DNA of 64,000 bases from an uncultured Roseburia sp. (GTDB lineage Bacteria > Bacillota > Clostridia > Lachnospirales > Lachnospiraceae): positions 1 through 64,000 of the forward strand of contig CALWHT010000058.1 in NCBI GenBank assembly GCA_944380515.1, written 5' to 3'. A model generated the notes under the pieces. The model was not told where the DNA came from, did no database searches, and was given only the letters and a program-made list of their open reading frames with translations. Below, in pieces: positions 35,274 to 44,981 of this stretch. Every line of letters begins with the position of its first letter. The stretch's first letter is position 1. Made by a program: the position numbers and the translations under genes.

Positions 35274-36218
35274 ATGGAAGAAAAAAGACAGGCGGCCCCG
35301 GTGATTTTATTTACCTATAACCGGCCGGAGCATACGAAGCGGACGATTGAGGCGCTGGCGGCAAATGAGCTGGCGAGGGAGACAGATTTATATATTTATT
35401 CCGACGCGGCGAAAAAGAGCGAGGATGAGGAAAAGGTGCGGCAAATCCGCGAATACGCGGCAGGCGTGACGGGCTTTCGTTCGGTTGAGCTGCGCGCGAG
35501 GGAAACCAATTACGGTTTGGCGAAAAATATTATCGAGGGCGTGACGGAGATTGTAAACCGTTATGGCACGGTGATTGTGCTGGAGGACGACCTGGTGACA
35601 AACCGCTATTTCCTGCATTTTATGAATGACGGGTTAAGCCGCTATGAGAACGAGCAGAGAGTGACGGGAATCACCGGCTTTTCTCATTTTGACGATGAGA
35701 CAGACTTTCCGGAAGAATCCTATTTCAATACCTTATCCGGGACAAGCTGGTCGTGGGCGACCTGGAAGGACCGCTGGGCCTGCTTTGACGCGGTATGCGC
35801 GGACTGGACGGATATGATCGCGGATAAGGCGCTGCGCAAAGCGTTTAATTATGACAATACGTATGATTTTTACAAAATTATGAAGATGCAGCAGACGGAC
35901 GAGAAGACAAATTCCTGGGCAATCCGCTGGTATTGGACGAACTTCCGCAAGGGCGGACTGATTTTATCTCCAACCAGGTCTCTGGTCAGCAATGAGGGTT
36001 GGGACGGGACAGGCGTTCACTGCGGCAACGCGAAGGAGCCGGTATTTGGACATGGCCTTAAGACCGATCACAGGCTGACGCAGTTTCCGGCGGAAATCTG
36101 TGAGCGGAGCGATGTGCATAAGGCGATGAAACGAGCGCTGATTCGGGAATCGCAGCCGAATTTGCTCAAACGGGTTTATCACGTGGTGTTCCGCAGAAAT
36201 TATATCGGTCAGGCATAG
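35274..36218 (+). CDS. Glycosyltransferase family 2-like
   Basis: A 314-residue GT-A type protein. APVILFTYNRPEHTKRTIEAL is the nucleotide-binding start, and VIVLEDDLVTNRYFLHFMNDGL supplies the metal-binding acidic motif (EDDL). The next segments, TLSGTSWSWATWKDRWACFD and GGLILSPTRSLVSNEGWDGTG, are typical of a GT2 subgroup found in capsule clusters. ATG 35274 is preferred over 35262 because GGAGGATGG sits correctly for it. It lies 48 bases after the epimerase. The donor is unknown. Confidence 0.82.
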   Translation: MEEKRQAAPVILFTYNRPEHTKRTIEALAANELARETDLYIYSDAAKKSEDEEKVRQIREYAAGVTGFRSVELRARETNYGLAKNIIEGVTEIVNRYGTVIVLEDDLVTNRYFLHFMNDGLSRYENEQRVTGITGFSHFDDETDFPEESYFNTLSGTSWSWATWKDRWACFDAVCADWTDMIADKALRKAFNYDNTYDFYKIMKMQQTDEKTNSWAIRWYWTNFRKGGLILSPTRSLVSNEGWDGTGVHCGNAKEPVFGHGLKTDHRLTQFPAEICERSDVHKAMKRALIRESQPNLLKRVYHVVFRRNYIGQA

Positions 36219-36267
36219 GCTCTAAGGCGTACGGACAGATGGAAACGGAGAATGAGGACAAGGGAAA

Positions 36268-37101
36268 ATGAGAATACTGGCAATTTTTACCTGTTTTAAC
36301 AGAAAAGAACTGACGAGGCGGAGCATGGAGCTGCTCGCCCAAAATAAAACAGTCACGTTCGATTATGTGATTTTGGATGACAACAGCTCGGACGGCACAC
36401 GCGAGATGTTAAAAGAAATGCGGGATGCCGGAACTTACTGCATCGATTTAATCGAAGGGGACGGCACGAATTTCTGGAACGGCGGCATGTATAAGGCAAT
36501 CGAGCATGTCAAAAAAGAGCATGCGGATTACGATTATTATATGCTGATGAACGATGATACGAAGTTTTTTCCCGGGATTTTTGACGAGCTGGCGCCGCGC
36601 TTAAAGGCGGACGAGGTGACGGTCGGAGCCATCTGCGGAGAGACGGGAGACTTAAGCTACGGGGGCATTAAGTACACAAAGGGCATTAAGTATAAGAAGC
36701 TGGGACCTGACGCCTCCGGGGTGAGCTGTGATACCTTCAACGCAAATTGCGCCGTGATTCCGCGCACCATTTTTTTGCAGGTCGGTATCGATCCCTATTA
36801 TCAGCACAGTATCGGAGATTTTGATTACGGGCTGCAGATTAGTAAGCGCGGCTATGAAATTCATATTTATCCGAAATATGTGGGTGAGTGCAACGATAAT
36901 ACGCTGAAAATGACGTGGCAGGATGAGACGCTGCCCCGTCTGGAGCGGATTCGCTTAAAGGAGAGCCGCAAGGGGCTGCCGTTCCGTGATTGGTTTCATT
37001 TCCTGCACAAAAATTTCGGGTTGAAAACGGCGATTGTGCGCTCCATCACACCTTACGTCCGTATTCTGCTTGGGACAAAGACGAGATATTCGGGGGCGTA
37101 G
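36268..37101 (+). CDS. Glycosyltransferase family 2
   Basis: A 277-residue GT-A enzyme. The start MRILAIFTCFNRKELTRRSM, the UDP-sugar-binding VILDDNSSDGTREML, and the DxD-like YYMLMNDDTKFFPG motif are clear. The acceptor side includes FNANCAVIPRTIFLQVG and GDFDYGLQISKRGYEIHI, typical of the rhamnosyltransferase-like GT2 group. It is 49 bases after the previous transferase, and the next begins 8 bases after its stop. Confidence 0.87.
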   Translation: MRILAIFTCFNRKELTRRSMELLAQNKTVTFDYVILDDNSSDGTREMLKEMRDAGTYCIDLIEGDGTNFWNGGMYKAIEHVKKEHADYDYYMLMNDDTKFFPGIFDELAPRLKADEVTVGAICGETGDLSYGGIKYTKGIKYKKLGPDASGVSCDTFNANCAVIPRTIFLQVGIDPYYQHSIGDFDYGLQISKRGYEIHIYPKYVGECNDNTLKMTWQDETLPRLERIRLKESRKGLPFRDWFHFLHKNFGLKTAIVRSITPYVRILLGTKTRYSGA

Positions 37102-37108
37102 AACGGAT

Positions 37109-38038
37109 ATGGGAAATATCAGTTTTGTGATTTTAAATTATAAGGCGTATCAGGAAGCGATCGCCTGTGCCGAGTCGGTTTTGAAGACGCAGGAGTATGA
37201 GGACATTCAAATTGTGATTGTAGACAATGGCTCGGGCAACGGCAGCGCCGAAAAGCTGCGGGAGCATTTTGCCGCCAGACAGCGTGTACACATTGTGGAA
37301 AGCCCGGAGAACCTGGGCTTCGCAAGGGGCAATAACCTTGGCATCCGGTATGCGAGGGAACATTTTTCTCCCGATTTTATTGTGGCTGCAAACAGTGATA
37401 TTTTGTTTGAGCAGCCGGATTTCTGCAGAAAGCTGACAGAGATTTATGTGCGCAGACGGTATGATATTTTGGGCGGCGACATCGTGGATGCCAGCCGGAC
37501 GCAGCATTTTAACCCGGTGGCCATGGAGCGGCGGTACACGCTGAATTATATGAGAAAGCAGGTGCTCATTTCCTGGGCAAAGTCGGCGGCATTTCGTCTG
37601 ATGAAATGTCTGCATTTGCAGAAAATGTCTGCGGGCCCTTCCGGGGACGTGGAAAAGGAACAGGGGATGGGGACACGCAAAGCCACCCGGGAGGTATCGG
37701 GGAAGTCAGTCGCTGCGGACAGCCGTATCGAAGAGGAATTGACCGGTGTGCTGCTGCACGGCTGCTGTCTGGTATTCTCGAAGGATTTTTTCCGGGAATT
37801 TGACGGGTTTTATGATAAAACCTTTCTCTATGCCGAGGAGGAGATTCTTTATTATCTTGCCATGAAATGCGGAATGACGCTTTTGTACGCCCCGGAGGTG
37901 ACCTGCGTGCACAAGGAGGCGGTTTCCACCAATTATGTTTTGAAGGATGTCTGCGACGCAAAGATTTTTTACTTTTCGAATATTACAAAGTCGTACCGGC
38001 TGTTTTTAAAGCTGATGAAGCAGAACCGGGAGGCATAG
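37109..38038 (+). CDS. Glycosyltransferase family 2 (rhamnosyltransferase-like) with an internal linker
   Basis: A 309-residue GT2 enzyme. NISFVILNYKAYQEAI, IVIVDNGSGNGSAEKL, ENLGFARGNNLGIRYA and the metal motif AANSDILFE are followed by GCCLVFSKDFFREFDGFYDK and AEEEILYYLAMKCGM, the usual rhamnosyltransferase-like layout. Between these, residues about 165-212 form a low-complexity, hydrophilic insert (PSGDVEKEQGMGTRKATREV) not expected in the family. The ATG at 37109 is chosen because the fold begins there, and an upstream ATG lies inside the previous gene. L-rhamnose as donor is plausible but unproven. Confidence 0.85.
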   Translation: MGNISFVILNYKAYQEAIACAESVLKTQEYEDIQIVIVDNGSGNGSAEKLREHFAARQRVHIVESPENLGFARGNNLGIRYAREHFSPDFIVAANSDILFEQPDFCRKLTEIYVRRRYDILGGDIVDASRTQHFNPVAMERRYTLNYMRKQVLISWAKSAAFRLMKCLHLQKMSAGPSGDVEKEQGMGTRKATREVSGKSVAADSRIEEELTGVLLHGCCLVFSKDFFREFDGFYDKTFLYAEEEILYYLAMKCGMTLLYAPEVTCVHKEAVSTNYVLKDVCDAKIFYFSNITKSYRLFLKLMKQNREA

Positions 38039-38072
38039 GACAAAATCGTGCGGTAAGGAGGATGCGGTCAGG

Positions 38073-39104
38073 ATGAAAATATTTATCGCCGTGACAGAGA
38101 AAGCAAAAACAGGCGGGGGCGAGAGTATGCACCAGCTTGCCTCCATGTTAAACGACATGGGGCGGGAGGCTTATATTTATTATTTTGACAATGCAAAACG
38201 GACGGAGCCGGTGGAAGAACTGCGGCATTACAATATCCGGGTGGCGAACCGGATTGAGGATGCGCCGGAAAATACCCTGATTGTTCCGGAGCTTTACACG
38301 CGTGTGATGAGGCATTATCGTCGTATCAGGAAAATGATATGGTGGCTGTCGCTGGAGTATTATTTCCAGTCGCTTCCGGCGGACACGGCAAAGAGGATTT
38401 TAAAAAAGCGGAAACTTCCCGCGATATTTTATCCTGCGGTGCTGCTTTTGACGCCGTTGAAAACACAGGCCTCCTGGCAAAATTATCGGCCCGGGGAGCT
38501 GGCAGATGTGGATTTTCATTTTTATAACTGTGAATACGAGCGGGCGTATCTGGAAAAGCTCGGCGTGCCGGCGGAGCATATGCTCTATCTGTGCGGGCCG
38601 GTGGATGATATTTTTCTGGAAGCAGAGCCTGCGGAAAAAGAAGATATTATATTGTTCAACCCGTCGAAGGCCGATGCCTTTACCTACCGTGTGATTGAGC
38701 GCATCCGGGAAAAGGACGGCAGCGTTCAGGTTATTCCGTTAAAGGGGATGAACAAATATGAGCTCCGCGATTTGTACTGCCGCTCGAAGCTGTACATGGA
38801 TTTCGGGCTCTTTCCGGGGCCGGAGCGCATGCCGCGGGAGGCGGTCTGCTGCTGCTGCAATATCATTACCTCAAAAACGGGCAGTGCGGGAAATTCTGTC
38901 GACGTGCCGATTCCCGGGAAGTATAAGCTGGACGCCGTCGAAAAAAATGTGGATACGGCGGCCGGGCGGATTCTTGCGATGCTTCGGGATTATGAGCGGG
39001 AGCGCGGGGATTTTGACGGTTACCGGGAAAAGGCAAGGGAGCAGAAGCGGCTGCTGCACGATAACGTGGAAAAGATGTTTGGCATTCCGCAGAGGGAAAC
39101 ATGA
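38073..39104 (+). CDS. Probable glycosyltransferase (GT-B, GT1/GT4-like)
   Basis: A 343-residue protein. The start KIFIAVTEKAKTGGGESMHQL resembles a GT-B N-terminal domain with the glycine-rich acceptor loop. The C-terminal half has YRVIERIREKDGSVQVIPL, the segment SKLYMDFGLFPGPERMPREA and a Cys-run CCCCNIITSKTGSAGNSVDV. The FPGPERMPREA pattern is shared by a capsule-type GT group in which the donor-binding Glu lies in PREA. The N-terminal part is weakly conserved. AGGAGGATG lies upstream and the stop overlaps the flippase gene by 4 bases. Confidence 0.7.
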   Translation: MKIFIAVTEKAKTGGGESMHQLASMLNDMGREAYIYYFDNAKRTEPVEELRHYNIRVANRIEDAPENTLIVPELYTRVMRHYRRIRKMIWWLSLEYYFQSLPADTAKRILKKRKLPAIFYPAVLLLTPLKTQASWQNYRPGELADVDFHFYNCEYERAYLEKLGVPAEHMLYLCGPVDDIFLEAEPAEKEDIILFNPSKADAFTYRVIERIREKDGSVQVIPLKGMNKYELRDLYCRSKLYMDFGLFPGPERMPREAVCCCCNIITSKTGSAGNSVDVPIPGKYKLDAVEKNVDTAAGRILAMLRDYERERGDFDGYREKAREQKRLLHDNVEKMFGIPQRET

Positions 39105-40627
39105 AAATAGATTTTATAAAGAATACAAAAAGAAATGTGCTTTGGGGATTTATCAATAAAGCCGTGATGATTTTATTCCCGTTCCTGATACGTACGATCA
39201 CGCTGGAGGTGCTGGGGGATAAGTATCTTGGTTTAAACGGCCTGTTTACGTCGGTATTGCAGGTACTGAATCTGACGGAGCTTGGCTTAAGCAGCGCGAT
39301 TGTATACAGTATGTACGAGCCGATCGCCAAAAACAATGAAGAACAGATATGCGCGTTGCTGCGGCTCTTCCGAAAAGCCTACTATGTGATTGCCGGGCTC
39401 ATTCTTGCGGCGGGGTTGCTCATTATACCCTGGCTGCCCCTGTTTATCGAGGACGATGTGTCGACCATCGGAGTCAACATTTATGCCGTTTATCTGATTT
39501 ATCTGTTCAATACTGTAGCCAGCTATTGCTTTTTCGGTTACCGCACGGTCATCCTGACGGCATTCCAGCGTACGGATGTCAGCTCCAACGTCAGCACGGT
39601 CATACAGATTGCTGCCTATACGGCGCAGATTCTGCTGATTATCGGGACAAAGAATTATTATGCATATCTGATCGTTCTTCCGATTTCGACAATCCTGGTG
39701 AATGTGCTCAATTATATCATATCCAAAAAAATGTTTCCCCAATATGTGTGCGTCGGTCGCGTGGACAGCAAAATCCTGGGAGGAATGAAAAAACAGCTTG
39801 TGGGTCTGATGGTGAATAAGCTGTGCCAGACAAGCCGCAATTCCCTGGATCAGATTTGTATTTCTGCATTTCTCGGCTTGACAATGACGACGATTTATGG
39901 AAATTATTATTATATACTGACGGCGGTTGTCACCTTTATCGGGATTTTGACCACCTCCATGCTTTCGGGAATCGGAAACAACATCGTATTGAAGTCCGTG
40001 GAGGAAAATTACAGGGATTTTAAAAAGATTAACTTTGTATACATGTGGATTGGCGGATGGTGTACCATTTGTATGGCGGTGCTGTATCAGCCGTTCATGG
40101 AGCTTTGGGTCGGGAGCGAATATCTGTTCCCTGATTCCGTGGCATTTCTGCTCTGTATCTATTTTTATGTGCTGAAAATGGGAGATATCCGGGGCATGTA
40201 TTCCGATGCGGCCGGCCTTTGGTGGGAAAATAAATACCGCGCTGTGTTTGAGGCGGCTGCAAATCTGGTTTTAAATATCCTGCTCGTGAGGCTGTGGGGA
40301 ATTTACGGAATTATTCTGGCAACGCTGTTGACACTGTTTTTGATAAATTTTGTCGGCGGCTCGCAGATTTTATTCCGGCATTACTTTGTGGGGATTTCCA
40401 TGAAAGGCTTTTACCTTTCCCATGGATTTTACGCGGCCGTCACCTTTCTTGCATGGAGGGTGACCTCGCTGGCGGCCGGGTGGGCGGCGTTTCCGGGCTG
40501 GTACGGACTGTTTGCCAGGCTGTTTTGCTGCATTTTACTGCCGAATGGATTATATTACTGCGTGTACAGGCTTTATCCGGGAACCAGGGACTATGTAAAG
40601 AGCATGCTGTCTGTTTTGCGGCGCTGA
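39101..40627 (+). CDS. Wzx-like polysaccharide flippase (MOP superfamily)
   Basis: A 508-residue membrane protein with about 14 helices, moving lipid-linked repeat units across the membrane. The start FIKNTKRNVLWGFINKAVMI with TLEVLGDKYLGLNGLFTSVL and NLTELGLSSAIVYSMYEPIA is typical of Firmicute RfbX/Wzx proteins. It carries charged residues inside helices, as the family does. Start codon ATG overlaps the preceding stop. With a Wzy and Wzz in the same cluster, this completes a Wzx/Wzy-dependent assembly route. Confidence 0.88.
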   Translation: MKIDFIKNTKRNVLWGFINKAVMILFPFLIRTITLEVLGDKYLGLNGLFTSVLQVLNLTELGLSSAIVYSMYEPIAKNNEEQICALLRLFRKAYYVIAGLILAAGLLIIPWLPLFIEDDVSTIGVNIYAVYLIYLFNTVASYCFFGYRTVILTAFQRTDVSSNVSTVIQIAAYTAQILLIIGTKNYYAYLIVLPISTILVNVLNYIISKKMFPQYVCVGRVDSKILGGMKKQLVGLMVNKLCQTSRNSLDQICISAFLGLTMTTIYGNYYYILTAVVTFIGILTTSMLSGIGNNIVLKSVEENYRDFKKINFVYMWIGGWCTICMAVLYQPFMELWVGSEYLFPDSVAFLLCIYFYVLKMGDIRGMYSDAAGLWWENKYRAVFEAAANLVLNILLVRLWGIYGIILATLLTLFLINFVGGSQILFRHYFVGISMKGFYLSHGFYAAVTFLAWRVTSLAAGWAAFPGWYGLFARLFCCILLPNGLYYCVYRLYPGTRDYVKSMLSVLRR

Positions 40628-40675
40628 CGAAGGCGCCGACCCGGGTGAGGGTGCTGAAAAAGGAGAGGAAAACAT

Positions 40676-42871
40676 ATGATAATTTCAGTCCTGTTTATAA
40701 TACTTTTTTTGCTTTGCTTATCGGGGGCGGTGCTACTGCCCAAGACAGAGGCAAAAATAAACGGCACCAAGGCGCTGGTCATGGGTACGATGGCGGTATT
40801 CTGCTATCAGGCTCTGCTTGCGTTTATTTACGATAAAATCGGAATTGACGTCGGCATAGAATCGACCTGTGTTTCGATGGCAGCGGCGGTCCTTGTGCTG
40901 TGGGGGATTATTTTAAAGAAAAGGAAGGTACAAAGGCTGTTCTTCCGTATCACGGATATCGCGGCTCTTGTGCTGCTTGCGGCGGTTGTTCTCGCCATTT
41001 CACTTCATATGTTTACGCCCAATCTGCGGCTCAGCTATGTCAACACGGATCCGGCGAATCACTTTAATATGGCGATGAGCATTGTAAAAAACGGCGTCAT
41101 TGAGGACAGCATCTATTTTTCCGCGTTTGTGGATGCCATGTTTATTGAGCTGTTTGCTCCCCTGCTTTCGCTGGCAAAATACTATAAAGCATTCATTGCC
41201 GCAGATATTTTTATGCACGTTCTGGAAATCTGGATGTTTTATGTACTGGTGCTGACCGTCAGCGATAAGAAGGTGCTGCGCGTGTTTGCTCCGGTGTTTG
41301 CGCTCGGATATTTTTTCGGTTATCCGGCGTACAGCTATATGACGGGAGGGTTCGTCTATTGGGGTATTGGCGGCATGATACTTATTTTGATGGTATATGC
41401 GCTGATTTTACTGGAACGCCATCCCCGGCTTTGGCGGTATACGGTTCCTCTGCTTCTGCTGGCGGCGTATGCGAATAGCTGCTGCAATACGTTGTTTGTT
41501 CCGGTAAACTATGCCGCTCTGTTTCTGGCGCTGATTGCGCTTGGGCTGACGAAGTGGAGAAAAAAGCTGAATTGGAAGATTGTGCTCGGATTTGCAGCGG
41601 TGCTCCTGCTGGCAGTGCTGGCGTTTGCGTTTCTGGCCTGGGATAAATGGGGAGGCTCTTTTGAGCGGGTGATTGAGCACGTGAGCAAGTCGGGCGCCAT
41701 GTACCGTTCCATGTATTCGGATTTGGTGTTTTTCCTGCCGGCGGCGTTTGTGGTATTTTATTTTGCGCTCGTGAAGCGTGAATATTCAAAGACGGTCAGT
41801 CTCATGGCAATCTGTATGGTCGTCTGTGCCTGTGTGATGTATGCCTTCGTATACAATCATATGATGTCGTTTTACTACTACTATAAAATCTATTATAATC
41901 TGTGGATGTTCGGCTGGATTTTGGCGGCGATGGCGTTGGATATTCTGGCGGACAAGCGTCAGATGGCGGGCGCCTATTCCTATATGGGCATGATTGGAGT
42001 GATTGCGGTGCTCACATTTACCAACTATGATATGAATATGTGGGAGTTTGACGTGAATTACAACGGTGACTATGCGCCGAAGCATCTGTTTTCGCTGTAC
42101 TGGTATAACCTGGATACGCTTCAGAAGGATTACGAAGAATATACGATGCCGGTGGAGCTGATGGATGTATTTGCCTATGCGACTGAGGAACTGGACGACG
42201 CGCTGATACCTCCGCTGGTGGAAAACGACAATTATTTTTACTGGTTTGACGGGATGCGCGCGCAGAACACCAGGGGCTATAAGCCTTTCGGGCGGGAGCT
42301 GATGGATATTCTGGTCAAAATGGATAGGAATGATATTACAAAAATTCTGGTAGATAAAGAAGACGGCTTTTATCAGGAATATGAGAGTTATTTTTCCCTG
42401 TGCAAGGTGGTCTATGAGAATGAGCGGGCGGCAATTCTGACCTGTCCGGGTGAAAGCTGGACTAAGATTCTGGATTCTGTGGAGGGGTACAGCAAAGAGA
42501 AGCTTAAGCTGTACAATTATGTAAAAAAGAATCTGGAAGACGAGCGCGTGCCGATGATGGCGTCGAAGGATGCCTGTGTCGATTATGTCATTTACCGCAG
42601 GCGCACCGGGCAGAAATCTACGGATTGCTATACCTGGAATTTTAATCCCAGGGAGAACCTGGATAACCTCAACGAGCTGGGAATCCGCTATGTGCTGTTG
42701 TTTTATGACGATGCGTTTTATCTTCAGAATCAGGTATACTTTGATTCACAGGAGACGGTTTTTGAAACGGAGGCGGGAAAAATAGTGCGTTGTATCGGCG
42801 ATTCCTGGAGTACGGAGTATCAGGCGGTTCCTGCGGAGGATGCAGCGGAGGAAGGAGAGAATACACCGTGA
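40676..42871 (+). CDS. Large GT-C-like membrane protein
   Basis: A 731-residue protein with about 13 helices in the first 440 residues and a soluble C-terminal domain of about 280 residues expected outside the membrane. The first external loop reads SYVNTDPANHFNMAMSIVKN, with an acidic residue at the GT-C catalytic position, and the helix pattern resembles that of GT-C enzymes using polyprenyl-phosphate sugars. The soluble part contains VENDNYFYWFDGMRAQNTRG and RYVLLFYDDAF. It parallels the split protein at 27.7-29.7 kb without being a close copy. It could add a side-chain sugar or act as a polymerase. AAAGGAGAGG precedes the ATG, and GTGA overlap couples it to the next gene. Confidence 0.7.
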   Translation: MIISVLFIILFLLCLSGAVLLPKTEAKINGTKALVMGTMAVFCYQALLAFIYDKIGIDVGIESTCVSMAAAVLVLWGIILKKRKVQRLFFRITDIAALVLLAAVVLAISLHMFTPNLRLSYVNTDPANHFNMAMSIVKNGVIEDSIYFSAFVDAMFIELFAPLLSLAKYYKAFIAADIFMHVLEIWMFYVLVLTVSDKKVLRVFAPVFALGYFFGYPAYSYMTGGFVYWGIGGMILILMVYALILLERHPRLWRYTVPLLLLAAYANSCCNTLFVPVNYAALFLALIALGLTKWRKKLNWKIVLGFAAVLLLAVLAFAFLAWDKWGGSFERVIEHVSKSGAMYRSMYSDLVFFLPAAFVVFYFALVKREYSKTVSLMAICMVVCACVMYAFVYNHMMSFYYYYKIYYNLWMFGWILAAMALDILADKRQMAGAYSYMGMIGVIAVLTFTNYDMNMWEFDVNYNGDYAPKHLFSLYWYNLDTLQKDYEEYTMPVELMDVFAYATEELDDALIPPLVENDNYFYWFDGMRAQNTRGYKPFGRELMDILVKMDRNDITKILVDKEDGFYQEYESYFSLCKVVYENERAAILTCPGESWTKILDSVEGYSKEKLKLYNYVKKNLEDERVPMMASKDACVDYVIYRRRTGQKSTDCYTWNFNPRENLDNLNELGIRYVLLFYDDAFYLQNQVYFDSQETVFETEAGKIVRCIGDSWSTEYQAVPAEDAAEEGENTP

Positions 42872-44229
42872 GTAAGAGAGAACAATATAAGCATTTGCTA
42901 AACGGATTTTCCAACTTCATTTTATTGGCGATACAGACGACAGTTTTTGGTTATATCTGGTATCATATTTACGTACCGAAACTGAAGGACCCGTTTTGGA
43001 ACAGGGGAAACTGGGCAGTGATAGGCATGTATTTCCTGGTATTGTTTTTTTTCAACCGTGTACTGGGAGCTTATCGTATGGGATATCTGCGCATTACCGA
43101 TATTTGTATTTCTCAGATTCTGGCAAGTATATGTGCGAATGTTGTGGAATATTTTCAGATTTGCATGATTGCAAATGATTATATGAAGATTGAGCCGCTG
43201 CTGATCATGACGGTGATTGAGGTTATGGTAATTGTACCTTTTGTATATGCCGTGCGTTTTATTTATGTGAGACTGTATCCGCCGAGAAAGATGATTGTTG
43301 TTTATGGACATTATTCGCCCGATTATTTAATTGATAAGATTAACACACGTAAGGATAAATATAATATTTGTGCCTCGGTCAGTTACGAAATAGGATATCA
43401 GAAGCTTTACCCGCTGTTAAAAGAATATAATGCGGTTGTGCTCTGTGATTTGCCCGCAAAGGCCAGAAATCTGATTATGAAATATTGCTATCAGGAGGGA
43501 ATAAGAACCTACGTGACGCCTAAGATATCAGACCTGTTGTTAAGGGGGGCAGATGATATACATTTGTTTGATACGCCTCTGCTGCTTTCGAGAAACCAGG
43601 GGTTGTCGATTGATGAACGCTTTTTTAAGCGAATTGAGGATATCGTTATTTCTGTGCTTGGCATAATTATAACATCTCCTGTCATGCTGGCCATAGCTGT
43701 TGCAATTAAAGCTTATGACGGCGGCCCCGTATTTTATACACAGAAAAGGTATACCAGAGATCAGAAAGTGTTTGATATTTTGAAATTCAGAAGCATGACA
43801 GTACATGAGGAAAGCTTTGAAAAGACAGAGATTACCCAAAAAGGTGACAGGAGGGTAACACCGGTAGGTAAAATCATCAGACGGACACATCTGGATGAGC
43901 TTCCTCAGTTATTTAATATTTTAAAAGGAGAAATGTCAGTGGTCGGGCCGCGGGCAGAATGGGTAAATACGGCAGACCGTTATACGGAAGTTGTCCCTGA
44001 ATTCATTTTCCGCCTGAAAGTAAAGGCCGGACTTACCGGTTATGCCCAGGTGTATGGGAAATACACGACAACGCCTTATGATAAAGTAAAGCTGGATATA
44101 ACTTATATTGAAAATTATTCTATTTGGCTGGATATTAAGCTGATTCTGCAGACGGTAAAGATATTGTTTGACAAGGAGAAAACAGAGGGTGTGGAGAAAG
44201 AGCAGAAAACAGCCATGAGAGAGGAGTAA
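42868..44229 (+). CDS. Polyprenyl glycosylphosphotransferase 2
   Basis: A 453-residue second initiating transferase with the same architecture as the one at 24.9 kb: N-terminal helices, a Rossmann-like middle (MIVVYGHYSPDYLIDKINTR), and a C-terminal PGT domain with DGGPVFYTQKRYTRDQ, FDILKFRSMTV, THLDELPQLFNILKGEMSVV, GPRAEW and KAGLTGYAQVYGKY. GTG 42868 is chosen because it overlaps the preceding stop as GTGA, with GGAAGGAGAG upstream. Its base composition is visibly richer in A and T than genes before 42 kb. Two such enzymes in one locus suggest two polymers or a swapped first sugar. Confidence 0.92.
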   Translation: MSKREQYKHLLNGFSNFILLAIQTTVFGYIWYHIYVPKLKDPFWNRGNWAVIGMYFLVLFFFNRVLGAYRMGYLRITDICISQILASICANVVEYFQICMIANDYMKIEPLLIMTVIEVMVIVPFVYAVRFIYVRLYPPRKMIVVYGHYSPDYLIDKINTRKDKYNICASVSYEIGYQKLYPLLKEYNAVVLCDLPAKARNLIMKYCYQEGIRTYVTPKISDLLLRGADDIHLFDTPLLLSRNQGLSIDERFFKRIEDIVISVLGIIITSPVMLAIAVAIKAYDGGPVFYTQKRYTRDQKVFDILKFRSMTVHEESFEKTEITQKGDRRVTPVGKIIRRTHLDELPQLFNILKGEMSVVGPRAEWVNTADRYTEVVPEFIFRLKVKAGLTGYAQVYGKYTTTPYDKVKLDITYIENYSIWLDIKLILQTVKILFDKEKTEGVEKEQKTAMREE

Positions 44230-44231
44230 GG

Positions 44232-44981
44232 GTGGAAAATATAGTCAGTATTGTGGTTCCGGTATATAATGCTGAAAAATTTCTGGAGAGGACAATTAAA
44301 AGTGTGCAGCAGCAGACCATGGAACAGTGGGAGCTGCTGCTTATTGATGATGCTTCTACGGATCAGAGCAGAGAAATTATGAGAAATTATGAATCGGAAA
44401 AAATCAGGTGCTTTTATTGTGATAAGAATGGAGGACCTGCAAAGGCAAGAAATATCGGGCTGAAAGAGGCGAGGGGAAGATATTTGGCGTTTGTGGATTC
44501 GGATGATTTTTGGGAGCCGGATAAGCTCAAAAAGCAGATAACATTTATGGAAGACAATGATTATGCGTTCTCTTTTACCAGTTATGAATTTGCGGATGAA
44601 AACGGAAAAAGAAACGGCTGTATTGCGCATGCTCCGGTGCGCGTCGATTATAAAAGCATTTTAAGAAGCTCTACCATCGCTCCGAGCACCGCTATATTGG
44701 ATCGGGAAAAAATTCCTGAGAAACTGCTTTTGATGCCGACGGATGTTGCCAGAGAAGATGCGGCAACATGGATGCAGATATTAAAAGAGGGGTATATCGC
44801 CTATGGTTTGGATGAGGTATTGACCGTTTACTGCAGGCATGAAGGAGCATATTCGGGCAATAAGATAAAGGCTGTGCTGGGCAAATGGGAACTGTACAGG
44901 AAGGTACAGGGCTTTTCTGTTTTAAAATCTTTTTATTATGTATGTATCAATACCTGGGCCGCGGTCATAAGGCGCATTTGA
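44232..44981 (+). CDS. Glycosyltransferase family 2
   Basis: A 249-residue GT2 enzyme starting at GTG 44232, two bases after the previous stop. Motifs: VSIVVPVYNAEKFLERTIKS, LLIDDASTDQSREIM, NGGPAKARNIGLKEARG-RYLAFVDSDDFWEPDKL (DxD), and the tail with AREDAATWMQILKEGYIAYG. It belongs to the SpsA/EpsJ type. It is co-directional and coupled to the second initiating transferase, so it is a fair candidate to add the second sugar of that chain. Confidence 0.9.
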   Translation: MENIVSIVVPVYNAEKFLERTIKSVQQQTMEQWELLLIDDASTDQSREIMRNYESEKIRCFYCDKNGGPAKARNIGLKEARGRYLAFVDSDDFWEPDKLKKQITFMEDNDYAFSFTSYEFADENGKRNGCIAHAPVRVDYKSILRSSTIAPSTAILDREKIPEKLLLMPTDVAREDAATWMQILKEGYIAYGLDEVLTVYCRHEGAYSGNKIKAVLGKWELYRKVQGFSVLKSFYYVCINTWAAVIRRI

